A stretch of 64,000 bases of DNA from FEB-10 sp963710645 (GCA_963710645.1 CAVQBD010000009.1:682001-746000), one strand, 5' to 3'. Shown: positions 1 to 8,644, counted from the stretch's first letter. The notes: a model not told the origin generated them from the letters alone. Translations and numbers: made by a program.

Positions 1-351
1 CTCTTCGTGATCATGCTGGTCAACGTCAAAGGTCTGACGCCAGAACGCGCCTATCTGTCGCAGTTGGCTCCGCTGGCAGTGGTGGCCGGGGTCCTCATGG
101 GGTTGCTGCTGTCGCTGTTCATCCTCTTCGGGGTACTCGCTGCCGGCAGCGGCGATATCGCCACTCTCCAGCAATTTGACGGCCAACAGGTGGGCAACAC
201 CGAAGCCATCGGGCTCACCCTCTACAGCACCTATCTGGTCCCCTTCGAGGTAGTGTCGGTGGTGCTGCTGGTGGCCATGATCGGCGCCATCATCTTCGGT
301 CGGCGCGACGTCGCTCTCGACGGCACGGGCAGCGGGGAGGTGGAGCCATGA
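1..351 (+). CDS. nuoJ: NADH-quinone oxidoreductase subunit J, 3' part
   Basis: The frame is open from the first base of the window, reading LFVIMLVNVK, which fits the middle of NuoJ, so the start lies upstream. Two further membrane segments are visible (about residues 20-50 and 80-105 of the visible part). NuoJ is a membrane-arm subunit of respiratory complex I. Its stop codon overlaps the start of nuoK (ATGA), which supports the family call and translational coupling. Identification rests on the partial protein and on being first in a J-K-L-M-N order. Confidence 0.9.
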   Translation, partial: LFVIMLVNVKGLTPERAYLSQLAPLAVVAGVLMGLLLSLFILFGVLAAGSGDIATLQQFDGQQVGNTEAIGLTLYSTYLVPFEVVSVVLLVAMIGAIIFGRRDVALDGTGSGEVEP

Positions 352-650
352 TCACCGCCACCCACTACGTCATGCTGTCGCTCGTGCTCTTCAGCCTGGG
401 CATCATCGGTGTGATGATGCGGCGCAACTTCATCACCGTGCTGATGTCGTTGGAGCTGATCTTCAACGCGGTGAACATCAACCTGATTGCTTTCTCTTTC
501 CGCCTCGGCGACCTGGCCGGCCAGATTCTGGCGATCTTCGTCATCACCGTGGCCGCCGCCGAGGCCGCCATCGGACTCGGTCTGATCATCGCCTTCGTCC
601 GGCTCAAGGACACGGTGGCCCTCGACAAGGCCAACACCATGGGGGGCTAG
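348..650 (+). CDS. nuoK: NADH-quinone oxidoreductase subunit K
   Basis: The 100-residue protein is the normal NuoK length and has three membrane helices. It carries the family features RRNFITVLMSLELIFNAVNI and VAAAEAAIGL, with the conserved membrane glutamates of helices 2 and 3 that take part in proton transfer in complex I. The ATG overlaps the nuoJ stop by four bases, and nuoL begins three bases after its stop. Confidence 0.97.
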   Translation: MITATHYVMLSLVLFSLGIIGVMMRRNFITVLMSLELIFNAVNINLIAFSFRLGDLAGQILAIFVITVAAAEAAIGLGLIIAFVRLKDTVALDKANTMGG

Positions 651-653
651 CGG

Positions 654-2768
654 ATGTCGTTCATGGATTCGATCTGGCTCGTCCCATTGTTCCCGCTGCT
701 GGGAGCGGCCTTCAACGGCCTGGTCTCCAATCGGCGCGGTCTGTCCAAGTCGGTGACCCAGTCCGTCGCCGTGGCTGGATCGGGCCTCGCCTGGCTCTGG
801 GGCTGGGCCGCCATCGCCCAGTGGTATCTGACCACCGACCACCACCATGCCCACGTCGTGAGCCTTTTCGAGTGGGTCAACGGCGGCGCACTCCGGATCC
901 TCGACGGCTCCATGGCCGACCTCGTCATCTCCATGTCGTTCCAGATCGATCCTCTGTCTGCGGTGATGGTGGGATTCGTGACCTTTGTGGGTTTCCTGAT
1001 CCACCTCTACTCCGTCGGCTACATGCACGACGAGACCGACCGCGCCTACGCACGCTACTTCAGCTACCTCAACCTGTTCATGTTTTCCATGTTGGCGCTG
1101 GTGCTGGGGTCGAATCTGCTGGTGATGTTCGTCGGTTGGGAGGGCGTCGGTCTCTGCTCCTACCTGCTGATCGGCTTCTATTTTGAAAAGGACTGGTGCG
1201 CCTCCGCCGGGAAAAAGGCCTTCGTGGTCAACCGGATTGGTGACTGGGGCTTTCTGCTCGCCATTTTCGCCTGTTTCGCGGTCTTCGGCTCATTGGAGTT
1301 CGGTTCCATGTTCCCCGCGGCCGCCGGCCATCCCGAGGCCTACGCCTCGGCGGCCACGGTGATCGGGTTGCTGCTCTTTGTGGGTGCCATCGGCAAGTCG
1401 GCTCAGATTCCCCTCTACGTCTGGCTGCCCGACGCCATGGCCGGCCCGACCCCGGTGTCCGCACTGATCCACGCCGCCACCATGGTCACCGCCGGTGTCT
1501 ATATGGCGGTGCGCTGCAACGTGTTCTATCGGATCAGCCCCACCGCCATGTTGGTGGTGGCCATCGTGGGCGGCGCGACCGCGATCTTCGCCGCCACCAT
1601 CGGTCTGGTCCAGAATGACGTCAAAAAGGTCCTCGCCTACTCCACCGTGTCCCAGCTCGGTTACATGTTTCTGGGTGCCGGCGTGGGCGCCTTCGTGGCC
1701 GCCATCTTCCACGTCGTGACCCACGCCTTCTTCAAGGCCTGTCTCTTCCTTGGTTCGGGATCGGTGATCCACGCCTGCGGCGGCGAGCAGGACATGCGCA
1801 AGATGGGGGGCTTGAAGAAGTACATGCCCACCACCTACTGGACCTTCCTGGTGGCCACCATCGCCATCGCCGGCATCTTCCCCTTCGCCGGTTTCTTCTC
1901 GAAGGACGAGATCCTGGCCAAGGTCTTCGCCGCTGGCTACGGCGATTTGAACGGATACGGTGCGCTCTACTACGTACTTTGGGGCCTGGCGGTTGTCGGG
2001 GCGGTGCTGACCGCGTTCTACATGTTCCGTCTGGTGTACATGACCTTCCACGGTGAATTCCGCGGCGGCGAAGAGGCCGAGCACCACCTCCACGAATCGC
2101 CCTGGACCATGACCCTGCCGCTCCAGATTCTCGGCGTCTTGTCGATCATCGGCGGTTTCATGGGCTTCCCCGGCGTGCTCTTCGGACGTCCGGAACTCAA
2201 TCTCATCGAGCAGTTCATCGAACCCGTGATCTTGCCCCTCCACTGGGGGGGACACGACGTGGTGGAACATGCCGAGCACGCAGCACACCACGTACCCCTC
2301 GGGCTGGAGTTCGGTCTCATAGGTCTTTCTCTCGCGGCGGCCGGGCTCGGTATTTGGATAGCGTACCGGTTCTACATGGGATCCGATGCCTACCAGCGCC
2401 CCCGTCGTCTCGCCGAGCGGTTCCCCGTCATCTACAAGGTGCTGCTCAACAAGTACTGGGTGGACGAGTTCTATGACGCCACGGTGGTGGCCGGAACCGT
2501 CAAGCTCGCGGACCTGCTCTGGGAGTTCGACGCCAGGGTGGTCGACGGACTGGTCAACGGCACTCGCAACTTCACCGTGGGAAACAGCTTCCTGTCCGGG
2601 GTCTTCGACCTGAAGATCATAGACGGTGCGGTCAACCTGGTGGGCAGGTCCTACGAGGTGGCGAGTCTCAACTTCCGCAAGCTTCAGGTGGGATTCGCCC
2701 AGGGTTACGCAATGGTGATGGTTTTTGGCGCGGCCATTCTTCTGGTCGTGTTTCTCGTGAGTTTCTAG
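654..2768 (+). CDS. nuoL: NADH-quinone oxidoreductase subunit L
   Basis: This 704-residue antiporter-like subunit of complex I pumps ions through the distal membrane arm. Family signatures are visible: the GWEGVGLCSYLLIGFY helix, KAFVVNRIGDWGF, and LPDAMAGPTPVSALIHAATMVTAGVY, followed by QNDVKKVLAYSTVSQLGYM with its conserved lysines. The long C-terminal amphipathic helix typical of NuoL follows after residue 560. It sits three bases after nuoK and ten before nuoM. A His/Glu-rich linker (about residues 475-485 and 535-550) is slightly unusual. Confidence 0.98.
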   Translation: MSFMDSIWLVPLFPLLGAAFNGLVSNRRGLSKSVTQSVAVAGSGLAWLWGWAAIAQWYLTTDHHHAHVVSLFEWVNGGALRILDGSMADLVISMSFQIDPLSAVMVGFVTFVGFLIHLYSVGYMHDETDRAYARYFSYLNLFMFSMLALVLGSNLLVMFVGWEGVGLCSYLLIGFYFEKDWCASAGKKAFVVNRIGDWGFLLAIFACFAVFGSLEFGSMFPAAAGHPEAYASAATVIGLLLFVGAIGKSAQIPLYVWLPDAMAGPTPVSALIHAATMVTAGVYMAVRCNVFYRISPTAMLVVAIVGGATAIFAATIGLVQNDVKKVLAYSTVSQLGYMFLGAGVGAFVAAIFHVVTHAFFKACLFLGSGSVIHACGGEQDMRKMGGLKKYMPTTYWTFLVATIAIAGIFPFAGFFSKDEILAKVFAAGYGDLNGYGALYYVLWGLAVVGAVLTAFYMFRLVYMTFHGEFRGGEEAEHHLHESPWTMTLPLQILGVLSIIGGFMGFPGVLFGRPELNLIEQFIEPVILPLHWGGHDVVEHAEHAAHHVPLGLEFGLIGLSLAAAGLGIWIAYRFYMGSDAYQRPRRLAERFPVIYKVLLNKYWVDEFYDATVVAGTVKLADLLWEFDARVVDGLVNGTRNFTVGNSFLSGVFDLKIIDGAVNLVGRSYEVASLNFRKLQVGFAQGYAMVMVFGAAILLVVFLVSF

Positions 2769-2778
2769 GGAGCGAAGG

Positions 2779-4395
2779 ATGCAATACGACTTCCAATACG
2801 GCTGGCTCCTCAACCTGATCTGCTATCTCCCACTGGTTGGGGCGCTGGTCACCATCTTCTTCATCAAGAGCGAGAACTCGCGGGCCATCAAGTGGTTCGC
2901 GACCATCGTCACAGGGGTGGACTTCCTGATCTCGATCCCGCTCTGGTTCCTCTACCGGACCGACGGGGCCGAGTTCCAGTTCGCCACCAAGATGGACTGG
3001 ATTCCATCGGTGGGGGTGCAGTACATATTCGGCGTCGATGGATTCTCGATCCTGCTGATACTGCTCACCACCCTGCTGGGATTCATCGCGGTCTACTCCT
3101 CTTTCACGGCCATCACCGAGCGCGAGAAGGAATACTACATCTTCCTCCTGCTGCTGCAGACCGGGATGCTCGGCGTCTTCATGGCGTTGGACTTCATCCT
3201 GTTCTACGTGTTCTGGGAGGTGATGCTGGTTCCCATGTACTTCCTGATCGGAGTCTGGGGCGGACCCAGAAGGTTGTACGCGGCGATCAAGTTCTTCCTC
3301 TACACCCTGGTGGGCTCGCTGCTCATGCTGGTGGGCATCCTGGCCCTTTATTTCTACAACGCGGGCGGTCTCGCCGCCATCGGACTCCCCGGTCTGGGCA
3401 ACGCGGCCACCTTCGAGATCCCCGTCCTCTACCAGATGGCCCACATGCTCCCGGCCAGCCTCCAGTTCTGGGTCTTCCTGGCCTTTTTCGTGGGCTTCGC
3501 CATCAAGGTTCCCATGTTCCCGTTCCACACCTGGTTGCCCGACGCCCACGTCGAGGCGCCCACGGCCGGGTCGGTGATCCTGGCCGGTGTTCTGCTGAAG
3601 ATGGGCACCTATGGATTTGTCAGGCTGTCGTTGCCTTTGTTGCCCGACGCCACGGTGAAAGCGGTGGGATGGATCGGTGTGCTCGCCATCATCGCCATCG
3701 TCTACGGTGCGCTTGTGGCCATGGCGCAAAAAGACATGAAGAAGCTGGTTGCCTACTCCTCGGTGAGCCACATGGGTTTCATCATGCTGGGCATGTTTGC
3801 CCTCAACGAGCCGGGTCTGCGAGGTTCAATCCTCCAGATGCTCAACCACGGCGTCTCCACCGGCGCACTCTTCCTCTTGGTGGGCATCGTGTATGAACGG
3901 CGACACAACAGGATGATCGCCGAATACGGGGGCCTTGCGAAGGTGATGCCGGTCTATGCCACCTTCTTCATGGTCATCACTCTGTCCTCCATCGGACTTC
4001 CGACCCTCAATGGTTTCATCGGGGAGTTCCTGATCCTGATCGGAGCCTTCAACCACTCCTGGGTCTGGGCCCTGGTCGCCGCCAGCGGCATCGTGCTTGG
4101 TGCGGCCTACATGCTGTGGATGTACCAGCGGGTCTTTTTCGGCGAGCTGACCAACGACAAGAACAAGGAACTTCCGGACCTCAACCTCCGCGAAAAGTGG
4201 ACCCTGATCCCGCTGGTCGTCCTGGCATTCTGGATCGGCCTGTATCCGAAGCCGTTTCTGCGGATGATGGCGCCCACGGTGGATCGCGTGCTGGAACGGG
4301 TGGCCGTGGCCATGCCCGAGTACGACGCGGCGGCAGCGGAAGTGGCGGCCATCGCGACGATCCCGGACGAGCACCACGAGGACGTCGAGGAGTAG
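2779..4395 (+). CDS. nuoM: NADH-quinone oxidoreductase subunit M
   Basis: This 538-residue second antiporter-like subunit has the diagnostic FWEVMLVPMYFLIGVWGG segment, FHTWLPDAHVEAPTAGSVIL, and QKDMKKLVAYSSVSHMGF. The glutamate in FWEVML and lysines in the broken helices are the proton-relay residues known in this family. GGAG is present just before the ATG. The C-terminus ends in an acidic tail (HHEDVEE). nuoN starts three bases after the stop. Confidence 0.98.
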   Translation: MQYDFQYGWLLNLICYLPLVGALVTIFFIKSENSRAIKWFATIVTGVDFLISIPLWFLYRTDGAEFQFATKMDWIPSVGVQYIFGVDGFSILLILLTTLLGFIAVYSSFTAITEREKEYYIFLLLLQTGMLGVFMALDFILFYVFWEVMLVPMYFLIGVWGGPRRLYAAIKFFLYTLVGSLLMLVGILALYFYNAGGLAAIGLPGLGNAATFEIPVLYQMAHMLPASLQFWVFLAFFVGFAIKVPMFPFHTWLPDAHVEAPTAGSVILAGVLLKMGTYGFVRLSLPLLPDATVKAVGWIGVLAIIAIVYGALVAMAQKDMKKLVAYSSVSHMGFIMLGMFALNEPGLRGSILQMLNHGVSTGALFLLVGIVYERRHNRMIAEYGGLAKVMPVYATFFMVITLSSIGLPTLNGFIGEFLILIGAFNHSWVWALVAASGIVLGAAYMLWMYQRVFFGELTNDKNKELPDLNLREKWTLIPLVVLAFWIGLYPKPFLRMMAPTVDRVLERVAVAMPEYDAAAAEVAAIATIPDEHHEDVEE

Positions 4396-4398
4396 CGC

Positions 4399-5856
4399 AT
4401 GTCGCTTTCAGACTTCGTGCCGCTGATCCCCGAGATCTTCCTGGCGGCCGCTGGTTTTGCTCTCCTTCTGGCCGGGATTTCGCTCGGCAGGAACGGCGTC
4501 CGTCCGATCATCAGTGCCGCCGTCGCCTCCCTGGCGGTCACCGCGGTTCTGGTTGTACTCTTCGCGCGCCCCGACGGCGGTCCGACAGCAATCCTCGGCG
4601 ACATGCTGGCGCTCGACCAATTCGCGGTCTACGTCAAACTGCTGGCCCTCGCATTCTCGGCGGTGTCCCTGCTGATGTCGGCCTCCTATCTGGAACGCGC
4701 GGGTTACGGGAGCGGCGAGTTCTCTTCGCTGGTGCTCTTCGCCACCATCGGCATGTTCATCATGGCTTCGGGCGCCAACCTCGCCAGTCTCTATGTCGGC
4801 CTCGAGTTGATGGCTCTGTCGGTCTACGTTCTGGTGGGCTACTTCAAACTCGAGGTTAAGTCCAACGAGGGCGCAGTCAAGTATTTCGTTCTCGGAGCGC
4901 TGTCTTCCGGCGTCCTGCTGTACGGCATCTCGCTGATCTACGGCACCATCGGCAGCCTCGATCTCGAGACCATCCGCCTCGAACTGACGGCGGTCCCGCA
5001 GGACAATTTGACGCTGCTCCTCGGGATCGTGCTGGTGGCCTTCGGCATGCTCTTCAAGGTGGCCGCGGTTCCGTTCCACGTCTGGACTCCCGACGCCTAC
5101 GAAGGGGCGCCGACCCCGGTTACCGCCTTCATGTCGGTGGGGCCCAAGGCGGCGGCCTTCGCCATGTTTCTGCGGCTCTTCATCATTGCATTCCAGCCCG
5201 AGGTGGACACCTGGCGCAATGTGTTGTGGGTGGCTGCGGCTGCCACAATGATCTACGGCAACGTGGCCGCGCTGACCCAGGACAACGTCAAGCGAATGCT
5301 CGCCTACTCGTCCATCGCCCACGCCGGCTACGCCCTGATGGGCCTGGTGGCCGCCAGCGCCACCGGATTGTGGTCGGTGCTGATGTACATGCTGGTCTAC
5401 GGTTTCATGAACCTCGGCGCCTTCGGCGTCGTAATCCTGCTCGAATCCAAGGGCTATGCGGGCGAGACCATCGATGACTACGCGGGTCTGGCCGCCCGCC
5501 ATCCGGGAGCCGCCGCCCTGATGTTGTGGTTCATGCTGGCGCTGGCCGGGATCCCCCCCACGGCTGGGTTCATGGGCAAGCTCTACATCTTCGGCGCTGC
5601 CATGGAGGGCGGCTACGTCTGGCTGACTGTGATTGCGGTCGTCATGTCGGCGGTGTCCCTCTATTATTACTTCCGAATCGTCGTCCAGATGTACATGAAA
5701 GACGGCAGCGAAGCGGAACCCGCCACCCTCATTCACGATCGGTGGACCGAGCTGATGATCGCCGTGTGTGCTGTGATCACCTTGCTCGTGGGGATCTACC
5801 CTGGTCCGGTGGTGAGCTGGGCCAAGGGCGGGCTGCAGGCGCTGGGAATGGGATAG
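4399..5856 (+). CDS. nuoN: NADH-quinone oxidoreductase subunit N
   Basis: This 485-residue third antiporter-like subunit connects the proximal helices of the complex I membrane arm. Visible signatures are GLELMALSVYVLVGYFK, PFHVWTPDAYEGAPTPVTAF and QDNVKRMLAYSSIAHAGYAL. It is the last nuo gene here. atpZ starts only four bases after its stop, an arrangement that suggests co-transcription of complex I with ATP synthase genes. Confidence 0.98.
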   Translation: MSLSDFVPLIPEIFLAAAGFALLLAGISLGRNGVRPIISAAVASLAVTAVLVVLFARPDGGPTAILGDMLALDQFAVYVKLLALAFSAVSLLMSASYLERAGYGSGEFSSLVLFATIGMFIMASGANLASLYVGLELMALSVYVLVGYFKLEVKSNEGAVKYFVLGALSSGVLLYGISLIYGTIGSLDLETIRLELTAVPQDNLTLLLGIVLVAFGMLFKVAAVPFHVWTPDAYEGAPTPVTAFMSVGPKAAAFAMFLRLFIIAFQPEVDTWRNVLWVAAAATMIYGNVAALTQDNVKRMLAYSSIAHAGYALMGLVAASATGLWSVLMYMLVYGFMNLGAFGVVILLESKGYAGETIDDYAGLAARHPGAAALMLWFMLALAGIPPTAGFMGKLYIFGAAMEGGYVWLTVIAVVMSAVSLYYYFRIVVQMYMKDGSEAEPATLIHDRWTELMIAVCAVITLLVGIYPGPVVSWAKGGLQALGMG

Positions 5857-5860
5857 AGGA

Positions 5861-6211
5861 ATGGCAGACGACGACTCCGGCCGCTCGCCCCAGGGGTCGA
5901 AAAAGGGCCGCGGATTCAGATCCGCGAGCACGTGGCTCAACGTCTCCATCGTCGGGATTCAGTTCCCGGTGGCCATTGCACTGGGCTTTTTCTTTGGCCG
6001 GTGGCTCGACGGCAGTCTGGGCACCACGCCGTGGCTGACGATAGTATTCAGCCTGTTCGGCATCATCGCGGGCTTTGTGAATCTGTTCCGGATCACCGCC
6101 CAGGCCAGCCGGTCCGAGGAGGACCAACTGCGCACGGATTTGGGCCCCATCCAGGTCTACCCACCGGACGACGAGGATGAGGAGGATCGCGATCGCAACG
6201 ATGACTATTAG
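5861..6211 (+). CDS. atpZ: AtpZ/AtpI-family F0F1 ATP synthase accessory protein
   Basis: The 116-residue protein has two membrane hairpin helices (about residues 25-50 and 55-75) in the arrangement of AtpZ: GIQFPVAIALGFFFGRWLD and WLTIVFSLFGIIAGFVNLFR. A strongly acidic tail follows. AtpZ proteins are small partners of AtpI upstream of atpB, thought to help assembly or cation supply. GAGG precedes the ATG. The stop overlaps the next start. Confidence 0.85.
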   Translation: MADDDSGRSPQGSKKGRGFRSASTWLNVSIVGIQFPVAIALGFFFGRWLDGSLGTTPWLTIVFSLFGIIAGFVNLFRITAQASRSEEDQLRTDLGPIQVYPPDDEDEEDRDRNDDY

Positions 6212-6620
6212 TCGTCAGTCCTCCGAGCTGGAGTCGGATCCCGTGGAACGGGACCGGCTGTTCGGATGGCGGGTGGTGCGCACCACCTGGCTGCTTCTGA
6301 CGATAGGTGCGATTGGCGAACTGATCTTGAGAAAATCCCTGTCCGGAGCGGTGAGCTTGACCGCGGCAGGTGGGGTGGCTATCATCAATTTTCGCTGGCT
6401 CGAGGCGGTTTTGTCCCGGGTGTTGCAACCCGGTCAGCCGCAGTTCGACGGCCGGTCCGTGCTGACCATCGCCGCACGACTCGCGCTCCTCGGCGCACTC
6501 TTCGCGGTGCTGTTCTTGGTTCCGTCCGTGGACTTCGTGGCAGTGACACTTGGATTTTCGGCCCTGGTCATCGCCCTCATCATCGAGGGTCTTCGCTGGG
6601 GAAGGGTTGGAGGAGACTGA
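6201..6620 (+). CDS. atpI: ATP synthase subunit I-like membrane protein
   Basis: The 139-residue protein has four predicted membrane segments and lies directly upstream of atpB, as AtpI does in most atp operons. AtpI helps assemble the c-ring. I chose the ATG at 6201, which overlaps the end of atpZ and has GAGGAGG upstream. The ATG at 6177 is also in frame but poorly placed for a ribosome site. Sequence conservation in this family is low, so position carries much of the call. Confidence 0.7.
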   Translation: MTISRQSSELESDPVERDRLFGWRVVRTTWLLLTIGAIGELILRKSLSGAVSLTAAGGVAIINFRWLEAVLSRVLQPGQPQFDGRSVLTIAARLALLGALFAVLFLVPSVDFVAVTLGFSALVIALIIEGLRWGRVGGD

Positions 6621-6621
6621 C

Positions 6622-7371
6622 GTGCACCATCCTGTTTCATTCCTCTACAAGCCCATCAACGCCCTGCTGATGAGCCTCTTCGGCGAATCGAGCGCCCGCT
6701 GGCAGGAGCTGATGGGAATCCACACCGCAGGCTACTGGCTGCCGGACCACGTCATCATGGCCGTCCTCGCGGTGATCGTCATCGCCGCCATCCTGATTCC
6801 CATAAGCCGGCGTCTGTCGGTGGAGAATCCGGGCAAGGGCCAACAGATGATGGAATTGCTGGTGTCGGGGCTGGAAGGCCTGATCGACGACGTGGTGGGC
6901 CACGGCTTCGGCAAACGCTTCCTGCCCTTCATCGGCGGCCTGGCGGTGTTCATTTTCGTGTGCAACATTTTCGGGCTGTTCTATTTCGTCCAGCCCCCCA
7001 CCGCCAATCCCAACACCACCTTCGCGCTGTCCATCACCGCCTTCCTGTTCTACAACTTCGTGGGGATCAAAGACAACGGATTGTTCAAGTACCTGAAACA
7101 CTTTGCGGGTCCGTTGCCGCTGCTGGCGCCGCTCATGGTGCCCATCGAGATCATCTCGCACCTGGCGAGGATCCTCTCCCTGGCTCTCCGCCTGTTCGGC
7201 AACATCTTCGGCGAACACACCGCGACCGGGATCTTCTTCTTCTTGTTCCCGCTGATTCTGCCCTGGCCGATGATGGGGCTCGGGATCTTCGGTGCCCTAT
7301 TACAGGCGTTTATTTTCATCATGCTCACCATGGCGTACCTCAATGGGGCCGTTGGTGCAGAAGAACATTAG
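6622..7371 (+). CDS. atpB: ATP synthase F0 subunit a
   Basis: This 249-residue integral membrane subunit forms the ion half-channels of F0. The core signature LARILSLALRLFGNI is present, with the essential arginine at about residue 190. The C-terminal helix has LQAFIFIMLTMAYLNGA, which is typical. I start at GTG 6622 because GGAGGAG lies at 6609-6615. Extending to the ATG at 6550 would overlap atpI by 70 bases and add a non-family leader. Confidence 0.96.
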   Translation: MHHPVSFLYKPINALLMSLFGESSARWQELMGIHTAGYWLPDHVIMAVLAVIVIAAILIPISRRLSVENPGKGQQMMELLVSGLEGLIDDVVGHGFGKRFLPFIGGLAVFIFVCNIFGLFYFVQPPTANPNTTFALSITAFLFYNFVGIKDNGLFKYLKHFAGPLPLLAPLMVPIEIISHLARILSLALRLFGNIFGEHTATGIFFFLFPLILPWPMMGLGIFGALLQAFIFIMLTMAYLNGAVGAEEH

Positions 7372-7403
7372 ACCAACGACTGAAAAAAACGGAGGAGGAC
7401 CGT

Positions 7404-7718
7404 ATGAATCGACGATTTGCAATTCTCGCTTTGATCTTGGTGACACTGGCGCTGGCTGCGCCTGCCATGGCGCAGGACCACGCCGCGGAAGCCGCAGGCA
7501 AGAGCCCGTGGCAGTACCTTGGCGCCGCCTTTGCCATCGGCATTGCCGCAGCGTTTGGCTCCCTGGGTCAGGGCAAGGGTCTGTCGGCGGCTTGCGAGGC
7601 CATCGGCCGCAACCCGGGCGCCGTTGGACCGATCCGGATCACCATGATCATCGGTCTCGCGCTGATCGAGTCCCTGGTGATCTACGCGCTGATCATCGCG
7701 TTCTTGATTCTGGCCTAG
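7404..7718 (+). CDS. atpE: ATP synthase F0 subunit c with Na+-type ligands
   Basis: The 104-residue protein has a signal-peptide-like leader (residues 1-23, ending APAMA) before the usual two-helix hairpin. The polar loop reads AIGRNPGA. The ion site carries Gln56 in GQG, Glu89-Ser90 and Tyr94. These align with Gln32, Glu65, Ser66 and Tyr70 of the Ilyobacter tartaricus Na+ c-ring, whereas proton types usually have Ala or Gly after the Glu. GGAGGAGG precedes the ATG. It ends the nuo-atp run. Confidence 0.95.
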   Translation: MNRRFAILALILVTLALAAPAMAQDHAAEAAGKSPWQYLGAAFAIGIAAAFGSLGQGKGLSAACEAIGRNPGAVGPIRITMIIGLALIESLVIYALIIAFLILA

Positions 7719-7742
7719 GTAGCTTCGGACAGCGAATCTTCC

Positions 7743-7767
7743 GGCCGGGGCCCGACGGGCCCCGGCC
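7743..7767 (+). terminator. GC-rich hairpin after atpE
   Basis: A near-perfect inverted repeat (GGCCGGGGCCC with GGGCCCCGGCC around a three-base loop) lies 25 bases after the atpE stop. It lacks a long T tract, but position and strength suggest it ends the nuo-atp transcript or protects its 3' end. Confidence 0.6.
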
Positions 7768-7782
7768 TTGCCATTTCTGGAG

Positions 7783-7848
7783 CTCAATTTTCAGCCCTGT
7801 CTTGTGATGTCGCCTAGTTCGACGTCGGAGACAGGGCTGAAAATTGAG
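7783..7848. repeat. Perfect 20-bp inverted repeat between atpE and the sigma gene
   Basis: Arms at 7783-7802 and 7829-7848 are exact reverse complements over 20 bases and enclose a 26-base loop that can itself pair (GTCG/CGAC). The stem contains an A/T-rich end and a central CAGCCCTGT. It could be a second terminator working in both directions or a folded RNA leader. No gene overlaps it. Confidence 0.75.
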
Positions 7849-7928
7849 AAATACCAACATCTTCGAAAAATTCTCGTGTGTTTCTAAGATGAAACATTGA
7901 TCTTTACACGAGCTATACACACTGGTGC

Positions 7929-7960
7929 TTGACAGTGATGTTTCAAGAATGTATCATTCT
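7929..7960 (+). promoter_or_regulatory. Sigma70-type promoter with overlapping dyad
   Basis: TTGACA (7929-7934), a 17-base spacer and TATCAT (7952-7957) form a near-consensus promoter for the downstream sigma-factor gene. A dyad, AGAATG-TAT-CATTCT (7946-7960), covers the -10 box and could be a repressor site. The predicted transcript start near 7964 rules out in-frame starts upstream of 7979. Confidence 0.7.
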
Positions 7961-7978
7961 CGAACTATGGAGGTCAGC

Positions 7979-8623
7979 ATGACGCAAGTCGCAGAACCAA
8001 GGAAGTGGGATTTCACCTCCGGCACCTTGCCGTACAGAGATCAGCTCTTCAAAAGCGCGCTCCGGATGACTCGTTCTGTGGAAGACGCCGAAGACCTCAT
8101 CCAGGAGACCTACCTCAAGGCCTTCAAGTACTACGAACGTTTCGCCGAAGGCACCAACTTCAAGGCGTGGCTGTTCAAGATCATGAAGAACACCTTTATC
8201 AATTCCTACCGTAAGAAGAAGCTCCAGCCGCCCAAGGTGGACTTCGACGACGTCCAGGAGGGTCTCGAAGAGACGCTGATGGACAAGGCCAAGGACCCCA
8301 CCACCGATCCTCTGGCCGGGGTGCTCTCCGGCGAGATGGACCATGAGGTCCGGCAGACCCTGGTCGAGCTGCCCCACGACTACAAGATGGTTGTGCTGCT
8401 GGCCGACCTCGAGGGCTTCTCCTACAAGGACATCGCCGACATCCTCGAGGTTCCGGTGGGCACCGTGATGTCGCGCCTCTACCGAGGCCGCCGCATGCTC
8501 GAGCACACCCTGCTGAAGTACGGCCGACGTTACAACTACATCAATGTTCCGCCCGAGAAGCTGCGGGACTCCAAGATCGATATCTCCGAGTTCTTCGGAG
8601 CGACAGCAACGACGACGCACTGA
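7979..8623 (+). CDS. ECF-like RNA polymerase sigma factor
   Basis: The 214-residue protein has sigma70 region 2 (RDQLFKSALRMTRSVEDAEDLIQETYLKAFKYYERF and the WLFKIMKNTFINSYRKKK core) and region 4 (LVELPHDYKMVVLLADLEGFSYKDIADILEVPVGTVMSRLYRGRRML). This is the group 4 (ECF) layout. I chose ATG 7979 because GGAGG lies five bases upstream and the promoter excludes earlier starts. No anti-sigma gene is adjacent, so control may be through its promoter. A terminator follows. Confidence 0.92.
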   Translation: MTQVAEPRKWDFTSGTLPYRDQLFKSALRMTRSVEDAEDLIQETYLKAFKYYERFAEGTNFKAWLFKIMKNTFINSYRKKKLQPPKVDFDDVQEGLEETLMDKAKDPTTDPLAGVLSGEMDHEVRQTLVELPHDYKMVVLLADLEGFSYKDIADILEVPVGTVMSRLYRGRRMLEHTLLKYGRRYNYINVPPEKLRDSKIDISEFFGATATTTH

Positions 8624-8644
8624 CCCTCCTTCCAAAATCTTTCA

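Noticed and set aside
1290..2813. Long minus-strand open frame opposite nuoL, and similar frames opposite nuoM, nuoN, purA and the ATP genes
   Set aside because: These are antisense to strongly conserved genes, have His/Asp/Glu/Gln/Arg-rich low-complexity composition typical of antisense GC-rich frames, and lack ribosome sites.
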